Positions 23,401 through 34,555 of a DNA stretch of 64,000 nucleotides are shown here, one piece after another. Made by a program: the position numbers and the translations under genes. The notes under the pieces were generated by a model. That model was not told the origin of the DNA. It worked only from the letters and a program-made list of their open reading frames with translations, and did not search any database. The DNA comes from Microthyrium microscopicum (taxonomy: Eukaryota > Ascomycota > Dothideomycetes > Microthyriales > Microthyriaceae). Every line of letters begins with the position of its first letter. Position 1 is the stretch's first letter. The DNA is taken from contig MU004230.1 in NCBI GenBank assembly GCA_010405405.1, forward strand, positions 1,261,744 to 1,325,743. The letters are read 5' to 3'.

Positions 23401-25390
23401 CAGCTGCAAGGTTGCCAATATCTACAGTAGAGCCTTCAGTCTCAAAGTCTCCCTTTTGTGTTTTGTTGAGGCTTCCTTTGTCGATGGTATAAAGCCATGA
23501 ATCACCTCCGGATTCTGCATCGGAAGTTTCGGAAACAATCAAGTACTGATGAAATGTAGAATCTGGTGATAGCAGCTCTGTATCCTTGGACCCCTTAGGA
23601 ATGAGACCCCGGAGAGCCGAGGATTTAGAATGAAATGTCCAGACAGCTTTCATCGAGGACATATCTACTTCTTGAAGAATCACAGGATCAATTTCTTGTC
23701 CTGATACTGCCAGAGCTCCAGAACGACCACGGCCGTTTGGATAAACAAGTTGTAGCTCAGATATGGTACTACTTGCTGTTTTAGCTTGGTTGTTAGAGGT
23801 TAGTTTGCCAAACGTTACATCCCCTGTAGGACATAGATTGGGAAGTCTGTCATGAACTCGAAATACAATCTCAGAGGGGATAATGGGCTCAGCATTTCGA
23901 CTCGTTGTTCTCGAAATCGTAGCTCCCCCACCATATATATCATCGTCATCTTCAATATCGTTCTCGTCGAAGGATATATCCGAGTCGTCATTCAACATGT
24001 CGGCATGCGATCGCTTTCGAGCTATCTGAGTGGTCTTCCGAGACCAGCCAATGACTAGAGAGTCATTATCTTCACTGCCGATGAAAATTTTGCCTCGTCC
24101 GAGGTTGGAAGAACATGATATTCCAACAGGTGCAATATCGCCACCTTGAGATGTCGATACTCGATGCACACCCAATCCAGCGACTGATCTTCCATCCAAG
24201 CTAAAGCTAAGGATAGCTAGATCCCCAGAGGTCAGCATAATGAGCATGTCGCCATTTTCACCAAGTGGTTGAATGGAACAGCCCTCAAGTCTCAACCCGG
24301 CACTTGATTGATCAGCCATTGAGAATGATGACGATTGTCTTGCAAACTCGTTGACTGCAACAGCCGTTGTCTTCCCACCCTGGTCGACGTGAACTATTTC
24401 GTTGTAACCGAGAAGTAGAGCACCACCGACAGGTAATGGAAGTGGCACTATCTTCCAAAGATCTGATGGAAGACGGGTGACAGAAAGAATTGTAGTAGAA
24501 GCTTGCTGCTCTAGATCCAGAGTGAACACCTTGTAGCAGAGCATATCTCTTCTTTCTACAGTCATGGCTGAGGACACGGCACGCGATGAGTAGAGCACGC
24601 AGCATGTGGGTTCGCGGTACTCGTGTAGAAAAGCCATATGGACTGGGAATATTATTGCTGGGTCCATTTCAGTCAAGGACAAAACAAATGAGGGCCCATA
24701 AGGCGTATGCGTAGTCAGCAAGTCGCCATTGGTTTGAGTCTTGTCTTTGATTGGCCTATCAGCAGGATCATCAAGGTCGGGGTCGAAATCATCGTCTGCG
24801 TCGTCTTCTGGTTGTCGGAATGGAATAATGGCGATATGGCGCGGGCCAAACCGCATGATGGCACACCGATTGCGTGGCTCAACAGAGAGATAGCATGGAC
24901 ATTGGTTCAAATCTTGAGCCCAAGGTGCATAGGGTAGACCATTCTCAAAATAGTGAATGGAAATGGTAGATATAGAATATCGTTCGGGGTCCCATTCAAC
25001 CAAGGCAGCTTTGGTATCACGAAACGCTACTAGCAAAGCATCGCCACCAGATTGTGATTTGATCAGCTTTACTCGAGCGACTGATGCAACGGTTCCGGAC
25101 AGGGGATATTCCGCGACCAAGATGAGCTTGGAGGTGCTCTGGAGCTTCTGTAGAGCAACATCGGAGAAAAAAGCTTGGTCGTTGGAGGTACCGGCGGTTA
25201 TATCTTGTGGTAAGGGCTCGAGTCCTTCGCTTGAGTTGGCTTCATCCTGAGTGGTGGTTGTTTTCAGTTCAAAGATTTGAAGCAGCGATGTTTTTGCGAC
25301 TAGTAGGTTGTTTGAGCGCGCAGACAAGAATGGAAGAACAATTGCATGAGATACAGCAGTCGGCGGTGCTATTTCGGTATAACACTGCAT
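20419..25390 (-). CDS. cft1: Cft1/CPSF160, cleavage and polyadenylation factor subunit
   Basis: Nine exons, 25390-23350, 23047-22773, 22723-22550, 22502-22143, 22095-21897, 21849-21774, 21722-21271, 21223-21074 and 21020-20419, join to exactly 1442 codons, the usual Cft1 size. The N-terminus (MQCYTEIAPPTAVSHAI, then NNLLVAKTSLLQIFELK) is typical of fungal Cft1. The C-terminal exons carry the CPSF_A beta-propeller region (ILAADADKNIHVFQYDPE, then GMHLLPSTSL) and a short acidic, Asn/Gly/Thr-rich insertion. The protein is the large scaffold of the nuclear mRNA 3'-processing complex and helps recognise the polyadenylation signal. Seven introns are 47-53 nt, but intron 1 is 302 nt. Splice choices agree with frame throughout. 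Confidence 0.92.
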
Positions 25391-25590
25391 GGCGCAAGAT
25401 GCGGTCAGAAGTCATGGGCGATGAACCGGTTTTGCGACAAATTGAAAGCGAGAAGATTAGCGGAAGAGGAATCGAAGTCGCGAGAGCGGTAGTTGCATTG
25501 GAGCACAAAAGCGCGCCTCCAGCTTGAGATCCCTTTCCATACCAGTGCTTCGTGCACCCTTGGAGGCGTCGTTTAAGCTATATTCTTCTA

Positions 25591-28300
25591 ACCTAAATAG
25601 GAAATATTCTAAGCAATTAAAAGCTATAATTCATATAGGAGCACAAGCTAAGGGGTCTTCTAATTACTAAGCCAAAATATCTATATTTAAATATAATTAT
25701 TAGAGTTAAATTACCTTCGTTAAGCCCTTCTTATTATATAGCATTATCTTATAATCTTTATATCTAATCTAATTATAATTTATAATGCCTATCCCTACCA
25801 ATTTATTAGTAAACTAGATATTAAAATAGCTAGATATTAGTATATACTATCTTTATAATAATTAATAAAATAGGTATCGCAAAGAGGTATATTTTCTATA
25901 TATTCTTTATAGTACTAGAAAGTTATTCTTATCTTTAGGCGTATATTATCTAATTAATAGTATCTTTATTAATAATAAGTATATTATTTATACTTTAGAG
26001 GTAGTTAAGCTATTTTATAATAACCTAAGTAAAATCTTGTAAGAAATAGTTAAGAGCTATAAATAATATATTTTAAGCTATAAGAGTCTTATATTTTATA
26101 GCTTTTTTAATATAAGCCTATTACCTTTAGAAAGCGCTACTTCCTATATATCTTTTAGTATGTTTTAAAGTATAAACTCTATATTAATTATAAGTAAAAT
26201 TATTATAAAGAAAGTACGTTATTTCTATTATACTTAGTTATTATAAAGTGCTTATAAGTCTAGAGCTTTAGTACTAAGAGGTATATATTTATAATAGTAG
26301 TATTAATTAACTATAAAAAAAGTAATATTTACGTTCTAATACCTAAAACTAATATTAATAAAGAGCTAAGAATAAGACGAATTAAATAGTAGTATTCTTA
26401 AGTAAATTAGACTTAAAACTAAAAAGTTATATAGTTAATCTAAAAATATAAGAGATTTCTTACCCTTATAGTAGACTATATAGTAAGATTGCTATTAGTT
26501 AGTAATATTAATACTACCTATAAACTAGTTATACTTAATAGCTACTATAAGCTATAGATATTAAATTACTACGTAATTACCCTAGATTTAATTTACTTAA
26601 CGTTTATTATATACTAATTATATATTTAGCTTCCTTCTAGATACGTAAAGTATCTTAGAAGATAAGTAATAGTTTGTTAAGGAATTTTATAAGAATATAA
26701 TCGCGCTAGAGGATACTAAGTATTCTATAAACGCTTTTAGTATCTATTCTACCTTATAGCTAAGTATTAGATTCCTTTAATTCTAAGGCGTATTAATAAG
26801 GATAATCTTTAGATCTTACTTAGGTTATACTAGAGTATTTAAAGCTATAATTCCTTAGGACCTAAAGAAGATGTATATTATTAAAGAAGTTATTAGTAAA
26901 GATTAGGAAGCGTTTAAGCATAAATAATAAAGTAAGTACTATTATAAAAACTATCTAAGATGTTATACTTAGATTACTCTAGAAGCTTAAAGTACCTAAA
27001 GAAGGACTCTAAGAATATACATATACTAATATATCTTTATTACTATTTAATAATATAAAACTACTAAGAATTATATAAAGATAATTCTATAGGTATTCTA
27101 AGAAGTAAATAGCAAGTACTTTAAAGCCTTTAAGAATTAGCTTCTCTTTTATATAAACCTTTCTATTAATTCTACTAGTAAACTTTACTATTATCTTATT
27201 AATTAAGACGTAGTTCGTAGAAATTATAGTATCTTTAAAGCGCTAAGAGAGGATTAAGAATAAGGAATCTAGCTTCTTAAATAGTACTTCTCTTCTTTAT
27301 ATAAAAGTTTTTAGTACTTCTATCTTATTAGGAGCTTTTAAATAGATATTCTTTTTAATAATCTACTAGTAAGTACGTAATATAAAGCTTAAGATATTAT
27401 TTAATAGTATAATAGTATTAAAGCTCTAGAAATTTATAATATCTTAAACTAAGTAGGCTCTAAGATAGATAAGAATACTAAAGAATATCTAGATCTTTTC
27501 TACTAAAATAGGCTTAATTAAATTTAAATCTTTACCTATAGTAAAAAGATTAAATTATAGATATAGATTAGTATTAGTAGTAATTAAATTAAAGTCTTAG
27601 TCCTTCTATAGTATATTAAAAAAGATTAGTAGTATATTATAGTAAGTATAAAGGGTATCTTAATTTTATAGTTTATAGCCTTTAATTAAGGAAGCTAGAT
27701 TTACTAATCTTCTAAGTAACTAATATAAAATTTAATATTATAATAATAGCTCTTTACTATAGAAATTATCTAGCATCTTTATAGCAAATTTATAGTATAG
27801 TAGATATTAAAGAGGGATAAAATCTAACTTTAGTTAACCTTCTATAAGTGCTTTACATCTAGATTAAGTAGTATAGATTATATCTCTATCTATAGGATTA
27901 AAATATAAGCCTAAGTTAAAATTAGGTAGAGAAACTTTAGGATATAGCGATAATACTAATCCTATAAGATCTAGTAATAAAAGTATATTATTATTAATAT
28001 TAGAAAAGAGAGCTTTAAAAAGAACTCCTCCTTCTTCTTCCTTAATATCTACTTATAGAACTATAGATAGAAATATATTAATATAGTTTAGTATCTTAGT
28101 TAGTAAACTAATACTAGAAGATAAGATTAGGCTAATTTTAAAAGGATAGTAGGTACCTAGATTAGAAGATTAGTAAATTTAGTTACTATAGTATTATTTA
28201 ACTAATTTTTATCTAATTAATACTAAAATTTTAGAAGTTATAGAGTTAAATTATAGTTTGCTAACGTATATATTTTTATTATGGGCAGACTTTAGGTATA
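25591..28300. repeat. AT-rich RIP island (relic of repeated DNA)
   Basis: About 2.7 kb change abruptly to very AT-rich sequence with no open frame of 60 codons on either strand. CpA and TpG are nearly missing in the interior, TpA is very common, and CpG still occurs (for example GCGCTA and GTACGT). This is the pattern left by repeat-induced point mutation acting on CpA, not by decay of methylated CpG. Such islands in Pezizomycotina are old transposable-element copies. I cannot assign a family or find clear terminal repeats by eye, and edges are good to about 50 bp. The flanking genes (cft1 and the valyl-tRNA synthetase) are untouched. Confidence 0.85.
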
Positions 28301-28922
28301 TATTAGGGGGAACATAAGAGTAGTAGCTTATTCTCATATTTTAGGTTTGGCGTTAGGCCTAAAAGGGCTATCTTCCGTCGGTTGTGGCGGATGTCGATAA
28401 TTTAGTATGGAATGGAAAGGGATGTTCATGGTATGTAGGGGAGTACCTAAGTCGATCTTCCGGCTTGGCATTCTCGGCATGCCGAAACGAGTCTGCTCGG
28501 CTTCTATCCATAACAACAGCCGAGCTTTAAATATCAATGTGAAGCTTCAGTATAAACCGTCATTATCGCAGCTATTTTTGAACAAGACATTGACTTCTGA
28601 ACCCTGCCATTCTGTTAATCGTTTTGTTATCCAGCGACTCATTGGAGCACATGGAAAGGTGGCTAGAACTCCTTACATTCGCCTCCATCAACTGATTCTG
28701 CAATCGCAACAGAGGCCAAAAAGTTCATTGATCGACTTAATAATTCCGGTAACTCATACTACTCAGTGCTGGTGTACTCTATCAAGGAGCAGCCCTACCC
28801 GGTAACTTGGGTAAATCTGGACCGAGTTTAGTGACTCAAGCTCTTGAGCTGCTGCTGCTACTCTACCTTACTGTGACTCAACCACTGACTGGCCAAAATT
28901 TGGCCCAACATCATTCAAAATA
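28301..28922. other. Spacer between RIP island and valyl-tRNA synthetase gene
   Basis: Base composition returns to normal at about 28330. The stretch should contain the promoter and leader of the synthetase gene. It includes a perfect 12-bp palindrome TCGGCATGCCGA near 28475. A short protein-like frame in it (28667-28831) is listed separately. Confidence 0.45.
28667..28831 (+). other. Possible coding fragment or leader ORF
   Basis: A 54-codon frame with no start codon runs from just after a TAG (a possible splice acceptor) to a stop at 28829-28831. Its translation looks protein-like: DSAIATEAKKFIDRL, then SYYSVLVYSIKEQPYP and VTWVNLDRV. It could be the last exon of a small gene, or the remaining end of a gene cut off by the nearby RIP island. 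I do not recognise it and cannot find upstream exons. Confidence 0.3.
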
Positions 28923-28985
28923 CTGCCCCGCGCTCTTTCCAGGCGCCTTCTACCCACTCTTCGCCAATCTCACTATTATTCCAAG
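28923..28985 (+). promoter_or_regulatory. In-frame non-AUG extension resembling a mitochondrial presequence
   Basis: Directly before the valyl-tRNA synthetase ATG, the same frame is open back to a TGA near 28852 and reads LPRALSRRLLPTLRQSHYYSK from the CTG at 28923. It is rich in Arg, Leu and Ser, has no acidic residue, and ends in a HYYS-K pattern like a presequence cleavage site. There is no ATG in the extension. The CTG has A at -3, and an ATA precedes it. One fungal gene often makes both cytosolic and mitochondrial ValRS (yeast VAS1, Neurospora cyt-20), so near-cognate initiation or an upstream spliced exon is likely. This is inference. Confidence 0.5.
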
Positions 28986-31900
28986 ATGGCTCTGAATGCT
29001 GCCTCGCATAACCCTAGTAAGTTCTATTTGCTCATTTTTCTCATCTTGCGCTTGGTCAATATGCATTGGAGGCCTCGCGTGCGATACAACCATACTTCCC
29101 AATCAACGGGAAACTTATATCACTCTCCAAATACTCGAACCACACTTCCCCAACCCATCAATGACGTTCTAGAATTCCTACTTATCTGTTTTGTATAGCT
29201 GGAGAACCAACTGGTCCTGTCTCTGGCCAGCCTCCTTCCCTTGCCGACGACATCAAATCAGATCTTCTTCAATCCTCACAGAATGATGCGCAAGCTCAGT
29301 CTGCCCCAGGCCGTGACGGTGGCGATGCGGAAGGTGGCAAGAAAGTCAAATCGGCAAAAGAACTAGCTAAAGAAAAGGCAAAGGCTGACAAACTGGCAAA
29401 GTTTCAAGAGAAGCAGGCCAAACTCAAAGCAGCAGCGGCAACGAAACCGAAAGAAAGCAAAAAGGAAGCCAAACCAAAAGAGGAACCACTGCCAGAATAC
29501 ATTGAAGAGACACCGAAAGGCAACAAGAAGATACTGAAGCCTCTCGATGACGTCTTCCACAAAGCCTACGTCCCCAAAGTTGTAGAATCGGCATGGATGG
29601 ACTATTGGAAGAAGGAAGGATTCTTCGAACCGAAATTCGACACCAACGGCGAAGTATCCAAGGAAGGATACTTTGTCATTCCTATACCCCCACCCAATGT
29701 GACTGGTGCTTTGCATTGCGGACACGCCCTTGCGACTGCTTTACAAGACTGTTTGATCCGGTGGAATCGCATGCGCGGATTGACGACGCTTTACGTCCCT
29801 GGATGCGATCACGCTGGTATCTCGACTCAAAGTGTCGTCGAGAATATTCTCTGGCGAAGAGAAAAGAAAACTCGTCATGATTTGGGTCGCCCTGCGCTTG
29901 TCGAACGTATCTGGGCTTGGAAGGATGACTATCACAACCGTATCCGAAATGTACTGGACCGCTTAGGTGGATCTTTCGACTGGTCCAGAGAGGCGTTCAC
30001 AATGGACAAAGAACGTGGTATCGCTGTGACCGAGACTTTCGTCCGTTTACATGAAGAAGGTCTCATTTACCGATCAAATCGTCTTGTAAATTGGTGCACT
30101 CAATTACGCACTTCACTTTCCAACCTGGAAGTGGAAAACAAGGAGCTAACAGGCCGAACCCTCTTGGATGTGCCCGGTTACGAAAAGAAGGTTGAATTTG
30201 GTGTCCTTACTTTCTTCAAATATCCAATCGAAGGATCAAGCGAGACCATCGAAGTTGCCACTACCCGACCAGAAACCATGCTCGGAGATACAGGCATCGC
30301 CGTGCATCCTAACGACAAACGATACCAGCATCTTATAGGCAAAAAAGCAAAGCATCCCTTCGTTGACCGCCTCCTCCCAATCTTTGGTGATGATTATGTT
30401 GATCCAGAATTTGGAACAGGTGCTGTCAAGATTACTCCCGCGCATGATCAAAACGATTTTACCTTGGGCAAACGACACAATCTTGACTTCATTAACATTT
30501 TGAACGACGATGGCACCTTGAATGCGAAGGCGGGACCCATGTTCGAAGGCAAAAAGCGTTTTGATGTGAGATATGAGGTCAAGGCGGAGCTCGAAAAGCT
30601 TGGCCTGTATGTCAAGCAAGAGGACAATGCCATGTCTGTACCACTTTGCCTCAAGTCCAAAGATATCATCGAACCAATCATGAAGCCTCAATGGTGGATG
30701 TCGATGAAGGACATGGCCGAAGACGCCATCAAAGTAGTAAAATCTGGGGAAATTATCATACGCCCCGAGTCAGCCGAGAGAAACTACTACCGCTGGCTAG
30801 AGTCGATACAAGACTGGTGTCTGTCTCGACAGCTCTGGTGGGGACATCAATGCCCTGCGTACTTGGTCAACATCGAAGGCGAGCACATTGATGAGACTAG
30901 CAACGATGCATGGGTGACCGGGCGAACACTCGAGGAGGCAGAGAAGAAAGCCGCGGAGAAGTTCCCAGGAAAGAAGTTCACTCTCACTCAAGATCCCGAT
31001 GTCTTGGACACATGGTTTTCCTCTGGTCTATGGCCCTTCGCCACATTAGGCTGGCCTAATCAGACACATGATCTCGATAAGTTGTTCCCAACCTCTGTTC
31101 TCGAAACTGGTTGGGACATTCTGGTAAGAACAGAATCCAAATCTTCCCACCAAACAAGAAAACACGCTAACTTTTTTGCAGTTCTTCTGGGTTGCTCGAA
31201 TGATCATGCTTAGCTTAAAGCTGACGGGCAAAATTCCATTCAAAGAGGTGTACTGCCATAGCTTGATTCGTGACAGCGAGGGAAGAAAGATGTCCAAGAG
31301 TCTTGGCAATGTCATTGATCCCATTGACATTATGGAAGGAATATCATTGAAGGACCTTAACGATAAGCTTCTGGCTGGCAATCTCGATCCTAAAGAACTG
31401 AAGACGGCCACAAAATATCAGCACACATCGTTTCCTCAAGGCATCCCTGAGTGCGGCGCAGACGCTACTCGCTTTGCCTTAATTCAATACACCACTGGAG
31501 GCGGTGATATCAGCTTTGATGTCAAAGTCATCCACGCTTATCGACGCTTTGCCAACAAGATTTATCAAGCCACAAAGTATTCCCTCGGAAAATTCCCAGA
31601 CAACTACACTCCACAAGCTAACCGGAAACTGACGGGCAAAGAATCGTTGGCTGAGCGATGGATTTTGCACAAGCTCAACAGCGCTGCCAGGAATATTAAC
31701 GACGCCTTGGAAAACCGAGAATTCTCAAAATCGACCCAGGTTGTGTACAGTTACATCTACGATGACCTGTGCAACGTCTATATTGAGAACTCAAAAGCAA
31801 TTATTGAGCAAGGTACCGAAGAAGAAAAACGGTCTGCAATTGATACTCTCTATACGGCAACTGAAGGTGCTCTAACCATGATACATCCTTTCATGCCGTT

Positions 31901-32547
31901 CTTGTCAGAGGAGCTTTGGCAACGACTACCTCGACGACCCCAAGACTCTACACCATCCATAACTATTGCACAAGTAAGCTACCCCGATTTGATCTTAGTT
32001 CGCACATTAATCATGACAGTACCCACGACACGATCCTCAATTTGATAACCTCGATGCCGAGACCCAATATGGAATCGTTCAAGGAGCTTCCGAGGGTATT
32101 AGATCGCTCATCACGGAATACAAAATACAGGGCAGCCCAGTTGTTCAGGCGAGCGACGATGCCTCATTCTCCATCATCAAGAGCGAATTGCAGGCCATCA
32201 AATCTCTTGCTGGAAAGGGCGTCACGTCCGTCAGCATCCTTGGCCCCAACGACCCCACACCCACGGGAAGTGCTGTCTATGTTGTCGGCAAAACTGCCGC
32301 TGTATTCCTCGAGGTCAAGGGCCAGGTTGATGTTGATGATGAAATCAAGAAGGCCCAAACAAAGCTTAAGAAGGCTTCGGATGGCGCTTCCAAGCTGAAG
32401 ATGCAGCTTGCGGACGAGGAATTCCGTGCTCATGTGAGCGCTGGGGTCTTGGAGACGGAAGAGACTAGACTGGCTGAGTTTGATGCACAGATATCAAATT
32501 ATGAGAGAAGTATCGAGCAGTTTAACAAGCTCAAACTTGAGAACTAA
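28986..32547 (+). CDS. vas1: Valyl-tRNA synthetase
   Basis: Four exons, 28986-29016, 29199-31123, 31182-31973 and 32020-32547, give 1091 residues from the ATG. It charges tRNA-Val. After [10 protein letters not shown] comes a Lys/Ala/Glu-rich extension (about residues 45-110) typical of eukaryotic ValRS. The class I core follows, with [13 protein letters not shown] (HIGH-type site HCGH at 183-186), the editing domain ([11 protein letters not shown]) and KMSKS at 688-692. Next come the anticodon-binding helical domain and a C-terminal coiled coil ([19 protein letters not shown], ending KLKLEN). Introns have GTAAG donors and CTAAC-like branches; intron 1 is 182 nt, the others 58 and 46 nt. The region just upstream encodes a presequence-like peptide in frame, so this gene probably serves mitochondria too. 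Confidence 0.95.
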
Positions 32548-34083
32548 ATTGTTGGCTTAGGGATAGAGAATCTGTTAGGCTGCCAATGATCAATGTACAT
32601 TAACATATCAACAACGAAAGTGTATTGCAATTTCCCTCCACTCAAACAAAAAGCTTAGCCAGCGAAAGCTCTCATCACTCATACGGAGAAATGAATTGGG
32701 CGGCCTGCGTTTCCAACGACCACATATCGCGAATTGTTCCCATTTCTACACACTTCCGATTTGACCACTCACGTTGTCTTGTTTCCGAATTGTAATTACC
32801 AGCGGGTGCTGCGGTAGTCAATCAGGAAAACATGGTAACACCGAGATAGAGGCTATGTCATGGATCGATTACACAACATTGTCTAACCATTTATAGCGTT
32901 GCGCTGCCCTTTGCAGCGTCATATTCAGTCACTGGATCACTCCTTGCGTACGACTGAGGCTGCCTGTTCAACAAATTCGTCAAAATGAAAGAGAAAACCT
33001 GCCAAGCTCCCAGGGATATACATTTCGTTCATGATGCCAGGTTGCCTGATGGTTAGCTGCCCAGTTGCCTCAATCTCGACAGGGTGGAGGTTTCTGAAGA
33101 ACGACTGTGCTGCAGTTCCACGCTGCCCGTTTGGAATCCCAAATGAGGCAATCCAATGCTGATCCCTTCCTCTCCAAGGCCAGTTAATCATAGCTTCAAA
33201 AGGTTGTCTAATTAGCCAATTGGAACCAAAGCCGACCTTCCGCTGGGTGGTGCAATAAATGAGGCTGAAGAGATTCAGCCTTTAGTACCTTTTTCAGCCT
33301 TGTGCATATACGTACTGACTACCCCTGTCAATTCCATATGTTTTGCTACATACAAGATTTACAGAGCATCGGCATCCGTGGAACTGGTGGTCCAAGATGG
33401 GAAACGGCAGTCTGTATGCCATGCGTCTGGATTCCACGCCTACCTGCACCATTCGCAGGTTACTCATGCAAGCGTGACAGCTGACGAAGGTTCGGTAAAT
33501 AGGTCGTGTTCCCAGACTCCTCATTTCCCCGAATCTTCATCTCCTATAGCAGCACACAGATACGTGGCGCGGGATCGATCCCGGGACGACAGCTCGCGCT
33601 CATTAGCAGAACCTGCGTCGTTGAATGGGGGTACAAAGCTCGCGCGCGTGGACAGTCGCACAAGGGGTATCGGCATCATATCCTGCGTTCGCAAGGTCAG
33701 TTTTACCATATGTCGGAACCATGAACATCGTTCCGGGGTGGCCTTAGAACAAGGCGTAGATATCTCTGCATATCATATGTACGATACTCTGCATCCTGGG
33801 AAATTGCGGCTATCGTGAACTCATCGGACCTATAGTCGGCGACAATTACAATGTCTAGTCCCCAAGGCTCACTCGATATCATTTCTCTTTGCCTGGCAAG
33901 GACAGGGGCTATCGTGAAAGCAAGAAGGCAGTGATGCTACTAGTTGTAGTTGGCACATTTCAAGATGGAAGTCGTATTTAAAGAACCAGAATGCCATCCT
34001 AGTGAAGTATTGCTTGCGAGATCATATGAATGTCCTTCTCTTCTGCTTTGATCTATATTCTATAGGGAATATATGCACATCAA
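32548..34083. other. Intergenic with one doubtful minus-strand exon
   Basis: The 1.5 kb contain the synthetase 3' flank and the promoter of the small gene at 34084. Around 33560 there is a GC-rich palindromic patch (CGGGATCGATCCCG). A coding-looking minus-strand stretch at 32937-33207 is listed separately. Confidence 0.4.
32937..33207 (-). pseudogene. Possible exon or gene fragment, unrecognised
   Basis: Open for 90 codons after a TTAG that could be a splice acceptor (33208-33211). The translation, with QPFEAMINWPWRGRDQHW, FFRNLHPVEIEATGQLTI and GSLAGFLFHFDEFVEQAA, has the composition of a real protein. An ATG lies at 33191. I could not find an upstream exon in a matching phase: the best donor nearby would read through a stop. 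It may be a fragment of a lost gene, a very small gene starting at 33191, or chance. Confidence 0.35.
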
Positions 34084-34412
34084 ATGGCCGCTCAACAACC
34101 ACACTACCAACACGCTAACCAGGCCACTGGTCAGCAATCCAGGCACCGTGGTGCAGATCAGGGCGACGACCAAACTCATGGGGGGTCGACACAGTCCGTC
34201 AAGAACGGTCTCTCGTGAGTAGTTCTTACTTCACATTGCTTATTCCAATCAATGACTTTTGAAGACAAAATGATCCTCAATATGAAGAATACAACATGGA
34301 AAGATATCTCACTGAAGAAGAGAGACATGAAAAGATTGCCCAAGGACTCTTGTCTGGTATATCCTATGCCCAGAATGGAGGACAAGGAACCAACGGAGCA
34401 GGCAGGAATTGA
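34084..34412 (+). CDS. Unrecognised small hydrophilic 92-aa protein
   Basis: Two exons, 34084-34214 and 34265-34412, joined across a 50-nt intron (GTGAGT donor, GAAG acceptor) give 92 codons from MAAQQPHYQHANQATG to GTNGAGRN. The N-terminal half is rich in Gln, His and Gly and should be disordered. The second half has an acidic helix-like stretch (YEEYNMERYLTEEERHEK). No signal peptide or membrane segment. The gene is shorter than the usual ORF cutoff in any single frame. I do not recognise it; support comes from the splice signals and the continuous frame. Confidence 0.55.
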
Positions 34413-34555
34413 TACATAAGTCGAAGGACAGCTTGTAACCTTGTATCTCATGTATGAATATAGGTCATTACCAAGTGGCGTGGAAGGATATGTCCATCAA
34501 AGGAAGAGAGTGTTAGGAGGATTATAATATTACTACACCTACAATTTTAATATGA

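Noticed and set aside
28407-28805. 132-codon plus-strand frame next to the first RIP island
   Set aside because: Its sequence lacks protein character, and another frame in the same place looks more like real coding sequence.
33550-33625. GC-rich palindrome CGGGATCGATCCCG considered as a tRNA T arm
   Set aside because: The loop would be four bases instead of seven, and no acceptor, D or anticodon stem can be built around it.
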